The notes beneath the pieces were generated by a model. That model saw only the letters and a list, made by a program, of their open reading frames with translations. It did no database searches and had not been told where the DNA came from. Positions 18,182-27,076 of a stretch of DNA of 61,113 bases are shown in pieces. The stretch covers positions 1-61,113 of the forward strand of contig NHBR02000113.1 in NCBI GenBank assembly GCA_002167435.2, written 5' to 3'. This DNA is from Allomuricauda sp. TMED12. Lineage in GTDB: Bacteria; Bacteroidota; Bacteroidia; Flavobacteriales; Flavobacteriaceae. A program made the position numbers and the translations under genes. The number at the start of each line of letters is the position of its first letter. The stretch's first letter is position 1.

Positions 18182-19666
18182 ATGAAAAAACTCTTACTGT
18201 TAGGCATCGCGTTATGTTCTACCTTAACCTTTGCTCAAAAACGTAAATTACCTGTCGACACTACAATTACCACCCAACATGCCGTAACCATCAACGGTTC
18301 TCGAATTGATTACACAGCAACCACTGGGACACAACCGGTTTGGGACGAATTGGGTGAACCCATTGCATCTTTGCACTATACCTATTACATAAAAAATGGG
18401 GTGAAAGATAGGTCTGCAAGACCTTTGTTGATTTCCTTTAACGGCGGCCCAGGTTCTGGGTCCGTTTGGATGCATTTGGCCTATACAGGTCCAAGAATCC
18501 TTAAAATTGATGACGAAGGCTATCCTGTACAACCTTACGGCGTTAAAGAAAACCCTTATTCCGTATTGGATGTAACCGATATTGTTTATGTAAATCCTGT
18601 AAATACAGGATATTCACGCACAATTCCTGAAACTGGAAAAGAAGTGGACCGCAAAAAATTCTTCGGAATCAATGCGGACACCAAATATTTGGCCGAATGG
18701 CTGAATACCTTTGTTTCCAGAAATAACCGCTGGAATTCCCCAAAATACATTGTGGGCGAAAGTTATGGAGGTACCCGTGTAATGGGGCTTTCCTTGGCTC
18801 TTCAAAATCAACAATGGATGTATTTGAACGGTGTGATCATGGTTTCTCCTGCCGATTATAAAGTGTTCCGTGATAATGACCCTGTTTCCAGTGCCCTGAA
18901 CATGCCTTATTATGCAGCAGCTGCATGGCACCATAAAGCTTTACCATCAGATTTGCAAAGCAAAGACCTTTTAGAGGTTTTACCAGAGGTAGAAGAATTC
19001 ACGATAAATGAGTTGTTGCCGGCCATTGCCAAAGGTGGTTTTATCGCTGATTCTGAACGTAAATCCATTGCCGATAAAATGGCCCGTTATTCCGGTTTGA
19101 AATCAAAAGACATCATTGACCACAACCTGGATGTGCCTACGCAATTCTTCTGGAAAGCTTTGTTGAGGGATAAAGGCGGATATACTATAGGACGTTTGGA
19201 TAGCCGTTATTTAGGAATTGACAAAACATTGGCTGGTACCCGACCTGATTATTCTCCTGAGCTAACCTCTTGGTTGCATAGTTTTACGCCGGCCATAAAC
19301 TATTATTTGCAGGAAGAACTTGACTTTAAAACCGATATTAAATATAATATGTTCGGCCCTGTTCGTCCTTGGGACGACAGCGACGATAATGTTAGGGACA
19401 ATCTTCGTCAAGCTATGGCTCAGAATCCATACTTAAACGTTTTGATTCAATCGGGTTATTATGATGGTGCCTGTACCTATTTTGCAGCCAAGTACACCAT
19501 GTCTCAAGTAGACCCAAGTGGTAAAATGAAAGATAGATTTGAATGGAAGGGGTATCGCTCTGGACACATGATGTATTTGAGAAATGAAGATTTAAAATCA
19601 GCCAACGAAGATATTAGGGCGTTTATTTTAAGAACCCAAGCCAACGGGAAGAGCGCGAAATATTAA
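18182..19666 (+). CDS. Exported serine carboxypeptidase (peptidase S10)
   Basis: 494 aa with a signal peptide ending in FAQ (residue 19). S10 marks are the oxyanion region PLLISFNGGPGSGSVWMH (residues 81-98), the nucleophile in YIVGESYGGTR (Ser194), the Asp region NVLIQSGYYDGACTYFAAKY and the His in GYRSGHMMYL. It should be a periplasmic or secreted exopeptidase removing C-terminal residues. A strong terminator follows, so it is a single-gene unit. The promoter is not clear; TTATTTTTATG-like sequence upstream is one base off the consensus -7 box. Confidence 0.93.
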   Translation: MKKLLLLGIALCSTLTFAQKRKLPVDTTITTQHAVTINGSRIDYTATTGTQPVWDELGEPIASLHYTYYIKNGVKDRSARPLLISFNGGPGSGSVWMHLAYTGPRILKIDDEGYPVQPYGVKENPYSVLDVTDIVYVNPVNTGYSRTIPETGKEVDRKKFFGINADTKYLAEWLNTFVSRNNRWNSPKYIVGESYGGTRVMGLSLALQNQQWMYLNGVIMVSPADYKVFRDNDPVSSALNMPYYAAAAWHHKALPSDLQSKDLLEVLPEVEEFTINELLPAIAKGGFIADSERKSIADKMARYSGLKSKDIIDHNLDVPTQFFWKALLRDKGGYTIGRLDSRYLGIDKTLAGTRPDYSPELTSWLHSFTPAINYYLQEELDFKTDIKYNMFGPVRPWDDSDDNVRDNLRQAMAQNPYLNVLIQSGYYDGACTYFAAKYTMSQVDPSGKMKDRFEWKGYRSGHMMYLRNEDLKSANEDIRAFILRTQANGKSAKY

Positions 19667-19692
19667 TTCAGATAACATTTAAGCTAATAAAG

Positions 19693-19725
19693 GCGGTATG
19701 ATAAAAAAAATCATACCGCTTTTTT
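19693..19725 (+). terminator. Terminator after the S10 carboxypeptidase
   Basis: Perfect ten-base stem GCGGTATGAT/ATCATACCGC around a seven-base A loop, then six T. Confidence 0.9.
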
Positions 19726-19776
19726 ATTGAAATAATTTTACATGAAATTTCATACTTTTAACCAAAACCGCACATA

Positions 19777-20472
19777 GTGAAAAAACAAACGATACTCTGG
19801 ATCATGCTATCTTTTTTAGGATTGTCGAGCACCTCTAAAATGAACGCACAAGATTGGCCCAATTTGGAAAAATATAAAAATGCAAATGCTCAACTCGCCG
19901 CTCCTGCAAATGGAGAAAATCGGGTGGTTTTCATGGGCAATTCCATCACCGAAATGTGGATAGGGACCCATCCAGAATTCTTTAAGGACCATCCGTATGT
20001 AAACCGTGGCATTGGCGGACAGACAACACCACAGATGCTGCTACGTTTCCGTCAAGATGTGATTGACCTTAATCCAAAAGTAGTGGTGATTTTGGCCGGC
20101 ACCAACGATATAGCTGGCAATACAGGCCCCATGACGTTAGAACAAATCCATGATAACATCTTGTCCATGGTGGAGTTGGCAAAATCCAATGGTATCACGC
20201 CCATTGTTTGTTCTGTACTTCCTGCCTACGATTATCCTTGGAGGCCGGGTTTGGAACCCAATATCAAAATTCCAAAACTCAACCAAATGCTCAAGAAAAT
20301 GACCGAGGCCCAAGAAGTAATGTATCTGGATTATTTCTCGGAAATGGCCGATGATAGAAATGGACTTCCATCAGAACTTACGACGGACGAAGTTCACGTG
20401 ACCAAAGCTGGATATGAAATTATGGAGCGAATGGTACAAGGAGCCATTGATAAAGCCCTAAAAGATCTATAA
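19777..20472 (+). CDS. Exported SGNH/GDSL hydrolase
   Basis: 231 aa starting with GTG at 19777, chosen because it opens a signal peptide (MKKQTILWIMLSFLGLSSTSKMNAQ). Block I is VVFMGNSITEMW (nucleophile Ser56), block II has RGIGGQTTPQML, block III LAGTNDIAGNTG, and block V DEVHVTKAGY with Asp204 and His207. The family contains platelet-activating-factor acetylhydrolase-like esterases and carbohydrate acetyl esterases; the substrate is unknown. The next gene begins one base after its stop. Confidence 0.9.
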   Translation: MKKQTILWIMLSFLGLSSTSKMNAQDWPNLEKYKNANAQLAAPANGENRVVFMGNSITEMWIGTHPEFFKDHPYVNRGIGGQTTPQMLLRFRQDVIDLNPKVVVILAGTNDIAGNTGPMTLEQIHDNILSMVELAKSNGITPIVCSVLPAYDYPWRPGLEPNIKIPKLNQMLKKMTEAQEVMYLDYFSEMADDRNGLPSELTTDEVHVTKAGYEIMERMVQGAIDKALKDL

Positions 20473-20473
20473 A

Positions 20474-20869
20474 ATGGAAAATGCCGACTTTGTTGCCGCT
20501 TTTGAATCAGGGGAATTCCCTCCTCAAGAGTTCAACCATAAGGCCCATATAAAACTAGCTTGGATTTATTTGGGGTTGTTTGACGAAAAAACCGCCATTT
20601 CCAAAACTTGTGAAGCCATCAAAAATTTTGATATGCTCCACGGCGATGGTACCAAGTATCATACTACATTGACCGTTGCTGCGGTAAAAGTGATACATCA
20701 TTTTAGACAAAAGTCCAATGCAACCACCTTTGAAAATTTTGTGGCAGAATATCCAAAATTGGTTACCTCTTTCAAGGAATTACTTTTTCAGCATTATGAT
20801 AAGGGTGTGCTTACCGACCCAAAAGCAAAAACAGCATACTTACAACCGGACTTGCTTCCATTTACCTAA
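20474..20869 (+). CDS. Conserved hypothetical protein
   Basis: 131 aa, soluble and mostly helical, beginning one base after the SGNH hydrolase stop. Conserved-looking segments are FEFNHKAHIKLAWIYLG-like (here EFNHKAHIKLAWIYLGL) and YHTTLTVAAVKVIHHF, with several His that could bind a metal or act in catalysis. Proteins of this shape occur in many bacteria without assigned function. No signal peptide, so it does not follow its neighbour to the periplasm. Confidence 0.75.
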   Translation: MENADFVAAFESGEFPPQEFNHKAHIKLAWIYLGLFDEKTAISKTCEAIKNFDMLHGDGTKYHTTLTVAAVKVIHHFRQKSNATTFENFVAEYPKLVTSFKELLFQHYDKGVLTDPKAKTAYLQPDLLPFT

Positions 20870-20900
20870 ACGCTTGCTTATAATTTAGTTACATTGCAGC

Positions 20901-21908
20901 ATGCAAAATGGCAAGGTCAGCATTATTATTCCCTTTAAAAACACTGCACACTATCTTCCCGAATGTTTGGATTCCATTGTGAATCAATCTTATACCGATT
21001 GGGAAGTCTTGGCCGTAAACGACAATTCTACCGACGAAAGCTATGAACTGCTAACCTCCTACTCCAATAAAGATGAGCGCATTAAGGTCTTTCAAAATAA
21101 AGGCTCGGGGATTATTCCTGCGCTTCAAACCGGCTATGCTAAAAGTAATGGTGCTTTTGTCACCCGCATGGATTCGGACGACATAATGAGACCCAACCGA
21201 TTGGAAGTCATGGTAAATTCATTACATGAAACTGGGCCCGGTTATATTGCTGTTGGTCAGGTAAAATATTTTTCGGACCGAGGAATTAGCAATGGTTACG
21301 AGCGGTATGAGGAATGGTTGAATGGATTGACATCAACCGGTAATAATTTTGATGAAATTTACAAGGAGTGTGTAATTCCTTCTCCTTGCTGGATGGTTCA
21401 CCGTGAAGATTTTGAAAAATGCGAAGGTTTTAAACCCCAGCGCTATCCCGAAGATTACGACCTCACTTTTCGATTTTACGAACAAGGTTTTAAGATTATT
21501 CCTTGCGATCCAGTCTTGCATATGTGGCGCGATTACGATACACGTACCTCACGTACACACGAGCACTACGCCCAAAACTATTTTTTGGACATCAAGCTCC
21601 ATTATTTCTTAAAGTTGAACCATGACCGAACCCGACCATTAGTGGTCTGGGGAGCAGGATTTAAAGGGAAGAAAATTGCAAAAGGGCTTAAAAAACAAGG
21701 ATTAGAGTTTGTTTGGCTGTGCGACAATCCTAAAAAAATAGGGAAAAGTATTTACGGCAAAGAACTCGTTCATTTTGAAGCCTTGCAGAATCTGAATAAT
21801 CCACAAAGTATCATTACCGTAGCTAATGAAAATGCCCAAAAAGAAATTAGGAGATACTTTTCAGAATTAGAGCAATCCCCCATGCAGGATTATTTCTTTT
21901 TTTGCTAA
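20901..21908 (+). CDS. Family 2 glycosyltransferase with C-terminal Rossmann-like extension
   Basis: 335 aa. The GT-A domain (residues ~5-230) has VSIIIPFKNTAHYLPECLDSI, AVNDNSTDES and the metal-binding RMDSDDIM; the acceptor side has RYPEDYDLTFRFYEQG. The last ~100 residues form a second part that starts PLVVWGAGFKGKKIAKGLKKQG, a glycine-rich nucleotide-binding-type motif, and ends QSPMQDYFFFC. The combination is typical for sugar transferases acting on cell-surface glycans; the acceptor is unknown. It is the last gene of the 19777-21908 cluster. Confidence 0.85.
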   Translation: MQNGKVSIIIPFKNTAHYLPECLDSIVNQSYTDWEVLAVNDNSTDESYELLTSYSNKDERIKVFQNKGSGIIPALQTGYAKSNGAFVTRMDSDDIMRPNRLEVMVNSLHETGPGYIAVGQVKYFSDRGISNGYERYEEWLNGLTSTGNNFDEIYKECVIPSPCWMVHREDFEKCEGFKPQRYPEDYDLTFRFYEQGFKIIPCDPVLHMWRDYDTRTSRTHEHYAQNYFLDIKLHYFLKLNHDRTRPLVVWGAGFKGKKIAKGLKKQGLEFVWLCDNPKKIGKSIYGKELVHFEALQNLNNPQSIITVANENAQKEIRRYFSELEQSPMQDYFFFC

Positions 21909-21983
21909 GGTGTAATTCCGCACGGATGCTGAACGTAGTCGAATCATGATATGGAATCCACCTGTGACGAGACCCCAAAAAAA

Positions 21984-22040
21984 TTCCGATAACTATCGGA
22001 ACAGGATGACAAAGGAATTCTTAATCCGCGATAGCTATCG
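21984..22040. repeat. REP-like palindromes
   Basis: Two palindromes in the gap before the BatA gene: TTCCGATAACTATCGGAA (21984-22001) and CGATAGCTATCG (22029-22040). Related ones occur at 26418-26554. The rest of 21909-22121 holds no convincing gene. Confidence 0.65.
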
Positions 22041-22121
22041 GGATACTCAGAATGAAAAAAGGTTTATTGATGCTTGTTCATTGGTTATTGTTGATTGTTC
22101 ATTCACAATTGCCAAATGAAG

Positions 22122-22154
22122 TTTGAAATCAGAATGTTTTAATGCCTATCTTTG
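22122..22154 (+). promoter_or_regulatory. Promoter of the BatA-like gene
   Basis: TTTG (22122-22125), 21 bases, TATCTTTG (22147-22154): full match to the Bacteroidota consensus. Transcription would start near 22161, which excludes the ATG at 22142 and fixes 22172 as the start codon. Confidence 0.7.
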
Positions 22155-22171
22155 ATCAAGCAATATTGGGA

Positions 22172-24094
22172 ATGCAGTTTAAACATCCAGAAATTCTTTG
22201 GGCACTTTTTCTTCTAATCATTCCTATTCTCATTCATTTATTTCAGTTACGACGCTTTACCAAAACTCCGTTTACCAATGTGGCCATGCTACAAAAGGTG
22301 ATTTCGGAATCAAGAAAGAGCAATTCCCTTAAGAAATGGCTGCTGTTGTTTACCCGACTTTTGCTACTTGCCGCTATCCTAGTTGCTTTTGCACAACCGT
22401 TCACCTCTGCCACTAGGGCGCTTCAGGAAAAGGAAACTGTTGTTTATTTGGATGATTCCTTCAGTATGCAGGCCAAGAGCAATGGTATTTCGCTTTTGGA
22501 AAAAGCAGTGCAGGATTTCATTAAAAATATTGATGGTGAAACGGAGTTCAGTCTGTTTACCAACGAAAAAACATTCAAAAATGTTCGTGTTACAGATATT
22601 CAAAATTCATTGTTATCGCTCCCCTACTCCTACAAACAATTGAACTTGAATGAAATTAGCCTAAAGGCCAATAGTTTGTTTTCCCAAAATAGCGGGACAG
22701 TCAAAAACCTTATTGTGGTTTCTGATTTTCAAGAAAGATTGGCTGCTGGAAACACTTCGTTGGATTCTACGTTATTCGCACACTTTGTTCCGATGCAACC
22801 ACTGGAAATACAAAATGTATCCATTGATTCTGTTTTTGTGGATGATGGTTTGAATGAACAGGCAACACTTCAAGTATTTCTTTCAGGTGGAAATGAGGAC
22901 GGGGCATTGCCCATTTCACTATATAATGATGATGAACTGATTGCCAAAACAGCGGCAAAATTTAAATCAAACGGAGAGGCTGAAGTCGAATTTACCATTC
23001 CCGTAAATGAACAATTGAATGGACGATTGAGTATTATCGATAATGCCTTGGGGTACGATAACCGGTTCTATTTCAATATCAATTCCAAAGAAAAGATAAA
23101 GGTGTTGGCCATTAGCGAATCGAATAGCGATTATCTGAACCGCTTATTTCGTGGCGATGAATTCGATTTTCAAAAATATGCCTTAAACCAATTGGATTAC
23201 AGTAATTTAGATAATCAAAATGTAGTGGTTCTCGATAATTTGACCACAATCCCAAGCAGTCTCCAAAATATCCTGCGTACTTTTAAAAATAATGGAGGTA
23301 CCCTAATCATAGTGCCTTCCATAAATAGTGACTTATCATCCTACAATAGTTTTTTGTCCAGCTTATCGGCCACACAATTTTCGGAGAATATTACATCAGA
23401 TGCACAACTGACTACCATTACGTTCGACCATCCGTTGTATCGCAACGTTTTTGAGCAGGAAGTGACCAATTTTCAATATCCATCCGTAAAAAAACACTTT
23501 AAGGTACAGACCAGTCTACCTACGGCTTTATCCTTGGATGGTGGTGATTCATTTTTATCTGGAGACAACGGACTCTATATTTTTACGGTTCCTTTGACAT
23601 TGGAAAATTCAAATTTCATCAACTCGCCGTTGATTGTGCCCACCTTTTATAATATGGCACAATCCAGCTTGCAAATACCGAAGCCTTATCATAACCTTGG
23701 TGAAGCAACCACGGTAGATATTTCCGTTCAAATTGGTAGCGACGATATTTTGAAAGTGTCCAAAGAAGGTTATGAGTTTATTCCGTTACAACAGACTTTC
23801 CCTAATCGGGTACGTCTCACGTTTGACCAAAACCCGACCGAGAATGGTGTTTATTCCATTCTGCAGAACGAACAAACTTTACAAAATATCAGTTTTAATT
23901 ACCCTAGAACGGAAAGTCAACTCAAATATCTGGATATGGGAACTTTGGAAAATATAAACACCATGGATTCCGTTCCGGAGCTATTTGAATATCTTGAAGC
24001 GGAGAACAACATTACCGCATATTGGAAATGGTTTGTTATTTTAGCGTTGCTTCTGGCGCTTATTGAGGTTATTATTCAAAAATTTGTTACATGA
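22172..24094 (+). CDS. BatA-domain / VWA-like membrane protein
   Basis: 640 aa from the ATG at 22172 (MQFKHPEILWALFLLIIPIL), which is the usual start of BatA-type proteins; a longer frame from 22142 would begin inside the promoter. The N terminus has two membrane spans with HLFQLRRFTKTPFTNVAMLQ between them, then a von Willebrand-like domain (VVYLDDSFSMQAKSNG, a degenerate DxSxS), a long periplasmic middle part and a last span (YWKWFVILALLLALIEVIIQ). Bat proteins relate to aerotolerance/stress in Bacteroidota; the exact role is unknown. Its stop overlaps the next start (ATGA). Confidence 0.85.
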   Translation: MQFKHPEILWALFLLIIPILIHLFQLRRFTKTPFTNVAMLQKVISESRKSNSLKKWLLLFTRLLLLAAILVAFAQPFTSATRALQEKETVVYLDDSFSMQAKSNGISLLEKAVQDFIKNIDGETEFSLFTNEKTFKNVRVTDIQNSLLSLPYSYKQLNLNEISLKANSLFSQNSGTVKNLIVVSDFQERLAAGNTSLDSTLFAHFVPMQPLEIQNVSIDSVFVDDGLNEQATLQVFLSGGNEDGALPISLYNDDELIAKTAAKFKSNGEAEVEFTIPVNEQLNGRLSIIDNALGYDNRFYFNINSKEKIKVLAISESNSDYLNRLFRGDEFDFQKYALNQLDYSNLDNQNVVVLDNLTTIPSSLQNILRTFKNNGGTLIIVPSINSDLSSYNSFLSSLSATQFSENITSDAQLTTITFDHPLYRNVFEQEVTNFQYPSVKKHFKVQTSLPTALSLDGGDSFLSGDNGLYIFTVPLTLENSNFINSPLIVPTFYNMAQSSLQIPKPYHNLGEATTVDISVQIGSDDILKVSKEGYEFIPLQQTFPNRVRLTFDQNPTENGVYSILQNEQTLQNISFNYPRTESQLKYLDMGTLENINTMDSVPELFEYLEAENNITAYWKWFVILALLLALIEVIIQKFVT

Positions 24095-25344
24095 ACATTC
24101 TGCTGAAGTCTGCAAAAATTGTATGCCCGGAGAACAAGGAACTTCACTTGAAAAAGCGTGATATCCTTATCAAAAAAGGAATTATTGAAAAGATTGGTGT
24201 TTCTGTGGAAGCCCCTGCCAATATAAAAGCTATAGATAAAGAAAATCTGCACGTTTCCTTAGGTTGGTTCGATAGCAGCGTAAGTTTTGGTGAGCCAGGT
24301 TTAGAGGAACGGGAAACCATTGCCAATGGACTTTATACTGCTGGTAAAAGTGGATTCACCGATATAGTTCTCAACCCAAATACCAATCCTGTGCCCGATA
24401 CCAGCTCCGATGTGGTTTTCCTAAAAGAACGTGGACATGGTATGGCAACAAAAATATACCCGTTGGGTACGTTGACCAAGAATGCCAATGGTGTTGAGCT
24501 TGCGGAGCTTTTTGATATGAAAAATGCGGGCGCTGTAGCTTTCTACGATTTTAAAAAGCAAGTTTCCAACCCCAATTTGTTAAAAATAGCCTTGTTGTAT
24601 GCCCAAAATTTTGATGGGTTGGTCTATTCCTTTCCACAGGACGGTAACATTAAAGGCAATGGGGTAGCACATGAAGGCGAAATGTCAACAAAACTTGGAC
24701 TAAAAGGTATTCCTGCACTTTCAGAAGAACTTCAGATTGCCCGAGATCTTTTTATCCTTGAATATACAGGTGGTAAAATGCATATCCCCACCCTATCATC
24801 TGCTGGTTCGGTAAAACTTATTGCCGAGGCTAAGAAAAAAGGGCTGGACATAACGTGCAGCGTTGCGGTTCACAATCTCTTGTTTTCGGATGAAAGTCTA
24901 AATGAGTTTGATTCGCATTTTAAGGTTTCTCCTCCACTACGTACAAAATCCGATAGTAAAGCATTGATCAAAGGATTGAAAAATGGAACCATTGATTTTG
25001 TGACTTCGGACCATATTCCTATGGACATTGAGCACAAACGTGTGGAATTTGACAACGCGAAAAGCGGTAGCCTTGGTTTGGAGTCGGCCTTTGGAGGTTT
25101 GAACACTATCTTTGATTTGGAAGAGACCATCTCTTTTTTAACAAAAGGTCGCTCTCGATATCAAATTGAGGCCCCAAAACTAAAAGAAGGCTCGAAAGCT
25201 TGTTTGACATTGTTCAACCCTGATAAAGAATACACTTTTGAGACAAATGACATTCTTTCTACTTCAAAGAACAGTATGTTCCTGGGCTCAACATTGAAAG
25301 GAAAAGTTTACGGAATCATAAACAATGATCAAAGTACACTATAA
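24091..25344 (+). CDS. Dihydroorotase-like amidohydrolase lacking HxH metal ligands
   Basis: 417 aa, clearly of the dihydroorotase type I family: GEPGLEERETIANGLYTAGKSGFTDI, FKVSPPLRTKSDSKALIKGLKNGTIDFVTSDHIPMD and a C-terminal SLGLESAFGGL. In active enzymes the segment before REPG reads DxHVHxREPG; here it is GWFDSSVSFGEPG (residues 58-70), so both His ligands are missing. The later DHAPH is DHIPM. Catalysis by the classical two-metal route is therefore unlikely. Homologs I remember from Flavobacteriia share this change, so it is a lineage trait, perhaps a structural partner of aspartate carbamoyltransferase as known for inactive PyrC homologs elsewhere. Confidence 0.85.
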   Translation: MNILLKSAKIVCPENKELHLKKRDILIKKGIIEKIGVSVEAPANIKAIDKENLHVSLGWFDSSVSFGEPGLEERETIANGLYTAGKSGFTDIVLNPNTNPVPDTSSDVVFLKERGHGMATKIYPLGTLTKNANGVELAELFDMKNAGAVAFYDFKKQVSNPNLLKIALLYAQNFDGLVYSFPQDGNIKGNGVAHEGEMSTKLGLKGIPALSEELQIARDLFILEYTGGKMHIPTLSSAGSVKLIAEAKKKGLDITCSVAVHNLLFSDESLNEFDSHFKVSPPLRTKSDSKALIKGLKNGTIDFVTSDHIPMDIEHKRVEFDNAKSGSLGLESAFGGLNTIFDLEETISFLTKGRSRYQIEAPKLKEGSKACLTLFNPDKEYTFETNDILSTSKNSMFLGSTLKGKVYGIINNDQSTL

Positions 25345-25667
25345 TGAGTAATTCCAACCCCGGAAAAACCACCGCAATTGTGGCCTATATTACCATAGTA
25401 GGCTGTTTAATTGCTATTACCATGAATATTGAGCCCAAGAACGCCTTTGCCCGTTTTCATATTCGGCAAGCTTTTGGAATACATGTTCTTTTCCATGCAT
25501 TGGCTATTTTATTAACCTACACTGGTTTTGTTTATCTGTCCGTACCGATCTACATTTTTTACCTTATCATTTGGGTGTATGGTTTTCTTCAAGTTTTAAA
25601 TGAAACGACCAAGCCATTACCTGTTTTGGGTAAATACTTTCAAAAATGGTTCACATTCATATCATAA
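25344..25667 (+). CDS. DUF4870-like small membrane protein
   Basis: 107 aa with three hydrophobic spans (about residues 8-28, 45-65, 68-90). The motif NAFARFHIRQAFGIHVLFHAL between spans one and two is the mark of the DUF4870/Tic20-like group, where it normally reads FxRxHAxQA. Function unknown. Its ATG overlaps the stop of the dihydroorotase-like gene by one base (TAATG), so it is translated from the same message, and the esterase follows after nine bases. Confidence 0.75.
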   Translation: MSNSNPGKTTAIVAYITIVGCLIAITMNIEPKNAFARFHIRQAFGIHVLFHALAILLTYTGFVYLSVPIYIFYLIIWVYGFLQVLNETTKPLPVLGKYFQKWFTFIS

Positions 25668-25676
25668 ATTAAAACA

Positions 25677-26336
25677 ATGTCCCTAAAACCCTTATCGTTA
25701 GAATATTTAGTGCGGCCCTCATCCAAAGATTCAGGAAAAATCCCTGCACTTTTTATGTTTCATGGTTATGGTAGCAACGAAGAGGACCTTTTTTCATTTG
25801 CATCTGAACTACCTGAGGAATTGATGATTTTTTCCTTAAAAGCTCCCTATGACCTTGAACCTTTTGGACATGCTTGGTATGCCATAAATTTTGATGCGGA
25901 ACAGGGAAAATGGAGTGATGATGAACAGGCCAAAGAATCAAGGGAGAAAATTGTCACATTTATTGATGAGGCTATTGATGCGTATGATCTGGACAAGAGC
26001 AACATTACACTTTTAGGATTCAGTCAGGGAACCATATTGAGCTATGCAGTAGCCTTATCCTACCCTGAAAAGGTGAAGAATGTGATTGCGCTCAGTGGAT
26101 ACATCAACGAGAATATTTTGGTTGACGATTATGCAAATAAAGACCATAGTCAGTTGAATTTCTATGCTTCACATGGTCAGGTGGATCAAGTCATTCCTTT
26201 GGAATGGGCCCAAAAGTCACCAGAATTCCTGAAAAAATTGAATATTCCAACCATGTACCAAGAATTTCCTGTAGGTCATGGCGTTTCACAACAAAATTTC
26301 TTTTCCTTTAAAAAGTGGTTGGAGGAGCATATTTGA
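25677..26336 (+). CDS. Carboxylesterase/phospholipase-type alpha/beta hydrolase
   Basis: 219 aa, cytosolic. Oxyanion region ALFMFHGYGSNEEDL, nucleophile in LLGFSQGTILSY (Ser116), Asp170 in SHGQVDQVIP and His201 in PVGHGVSQ complete the triad of the YpfH/carboxylesterase 2 family. Such enzymes hydrolyse small acyl esters or lysophospholipids. It is the last gene of the BatA-dihydroorotase-like-DUF4870 run; nothing ties its substrate to those neighbours. Confidence 0.88.
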   Translation: MSLKPLSLEYLVRPSSKDSGKIPALFMFHGYGSNEEDLFSFASELPEELMIFSLKAPYDLEPFGHAWYAINFDAEQGKWSDDEQAKESREKIVTFIDEAIDAYDLDKSNITLLGFSQGTILSYAVALSYPEKVKNVIALSGYINENILVDDYANKDHSQLNFYASHGQVDQVIPLEWAQKSPEFLKKLNIPTMYQEFPVGHGVSQQNFFSFKKWLEEHI

Positions 26337-26417
26337 TTTTTTAGATGATTGTTTTTTTGAACTTGAATTGGTCACTCTGAAGGAGTTCCACGACTGAAGA
26401 ATCTAGATTTCTCGTAC

Positions 26418-26554
26418 CGATAAAATATCGGGGCCGCTCGAAATGACAGCCATAAAATTATTTGAAGATTCTTCGCTCAGCTCAGAATGACATACTGTGT
26501 TTTGCACGGGGTTATTTCATAATAAGACCCAGAAACAATTCCGATAATTATCGG
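26418..26554. repeat. REP-like palindromes with flanking repeated text
   Basis: CCGATAAAATATCGG (26418-26432) and CCGATAATTATCGG (26541-26554), the latter in a context (GACCC..AAAATTCCGATA type) nearly the same as at 21974-22001. Between them lies sequence such as GAAGATTCTTCGCTCAGC, often repeated between flavobacterial genes. The gap 26337-26573 has no gene. Confidence 0.6.
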
Positions 26555-26573
26555 GACAGGGGGATTGTAAAGG

Positions 26574-27071
26574 TTAATAATCCTGTGGGGCGTAAAGTAA
26601 ATATTCTGCTAAGGTAAAGTTTACGCTTAGGTCATCCTTGAGCTCATATTTAATAATTAGATCACCCCAGTATTTTCCATCGGAAAAATCGGCCAAGATC
26701 CATTTATGGTTCAGTACCTTTATTTTATTGATCTTGAAATCACTTTCCATCCCTTCATAGGGAATTAAAGGGTTATCTCCTTTTTGTTCGTTGGTTTCCA
26801 ATAACTTATCTTGAATGTAGAGTGATGGGTTTTCTATGTTCAGATGCTCATAATACGCTAGAGCATCATCATTGTTCTCCAAAGTAAAATACTGCATATC
26901 CAGTACTTTAAGGTGCATTGTTTGTAGGGAATCTTTGAGTTCTTCCACTTCAGTTTGTAATTGATTAACATCCGTGGTCAATGCTTTTTGCATATTGTTA
27001 CCGGTAACAAATTGAAACAGGGCCAGCAAAGCTGCAAAGACAAATAGGTATAAAAAAATTCTACTCTTCAT
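26574..27071 (-). CDS. Membrane-anchored coiled-coil protein, hypothetical
   Basis: 165 aa. One N-terminal span (MKSRIFLYLFVFAALLALFQFV), a heptad-like coiled coil (about residues 31-58, LTTDVNQLQTEVEELKDSLQ), then a soluble domain ending NFTLAEYLLYAPQDY. The arrangement suggests an inner-membrane protein with a periplasmic domain. I do not recognise the family. It follows the PhnP-like gene by five bases on the same strand, so the two are co-transcribed. Confidence 0.75.
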   Translation of the reverse strand: MKSRIFLYLFVFAALLALFQFVTGNNMQKALTTDVNQLQTEVEELKDSLQTMHLKVLDMQYFTLENNDDALAYYEHLNIENPSLYIQDKLLETNEQKGDNPLIPYEGMESDFKINKIKVLNHKWILADFSDGKYWGDLIIKYELKDDLSVNFTLAEYLLYAPQDY

Positions 27072-27076
27072 GGAGC

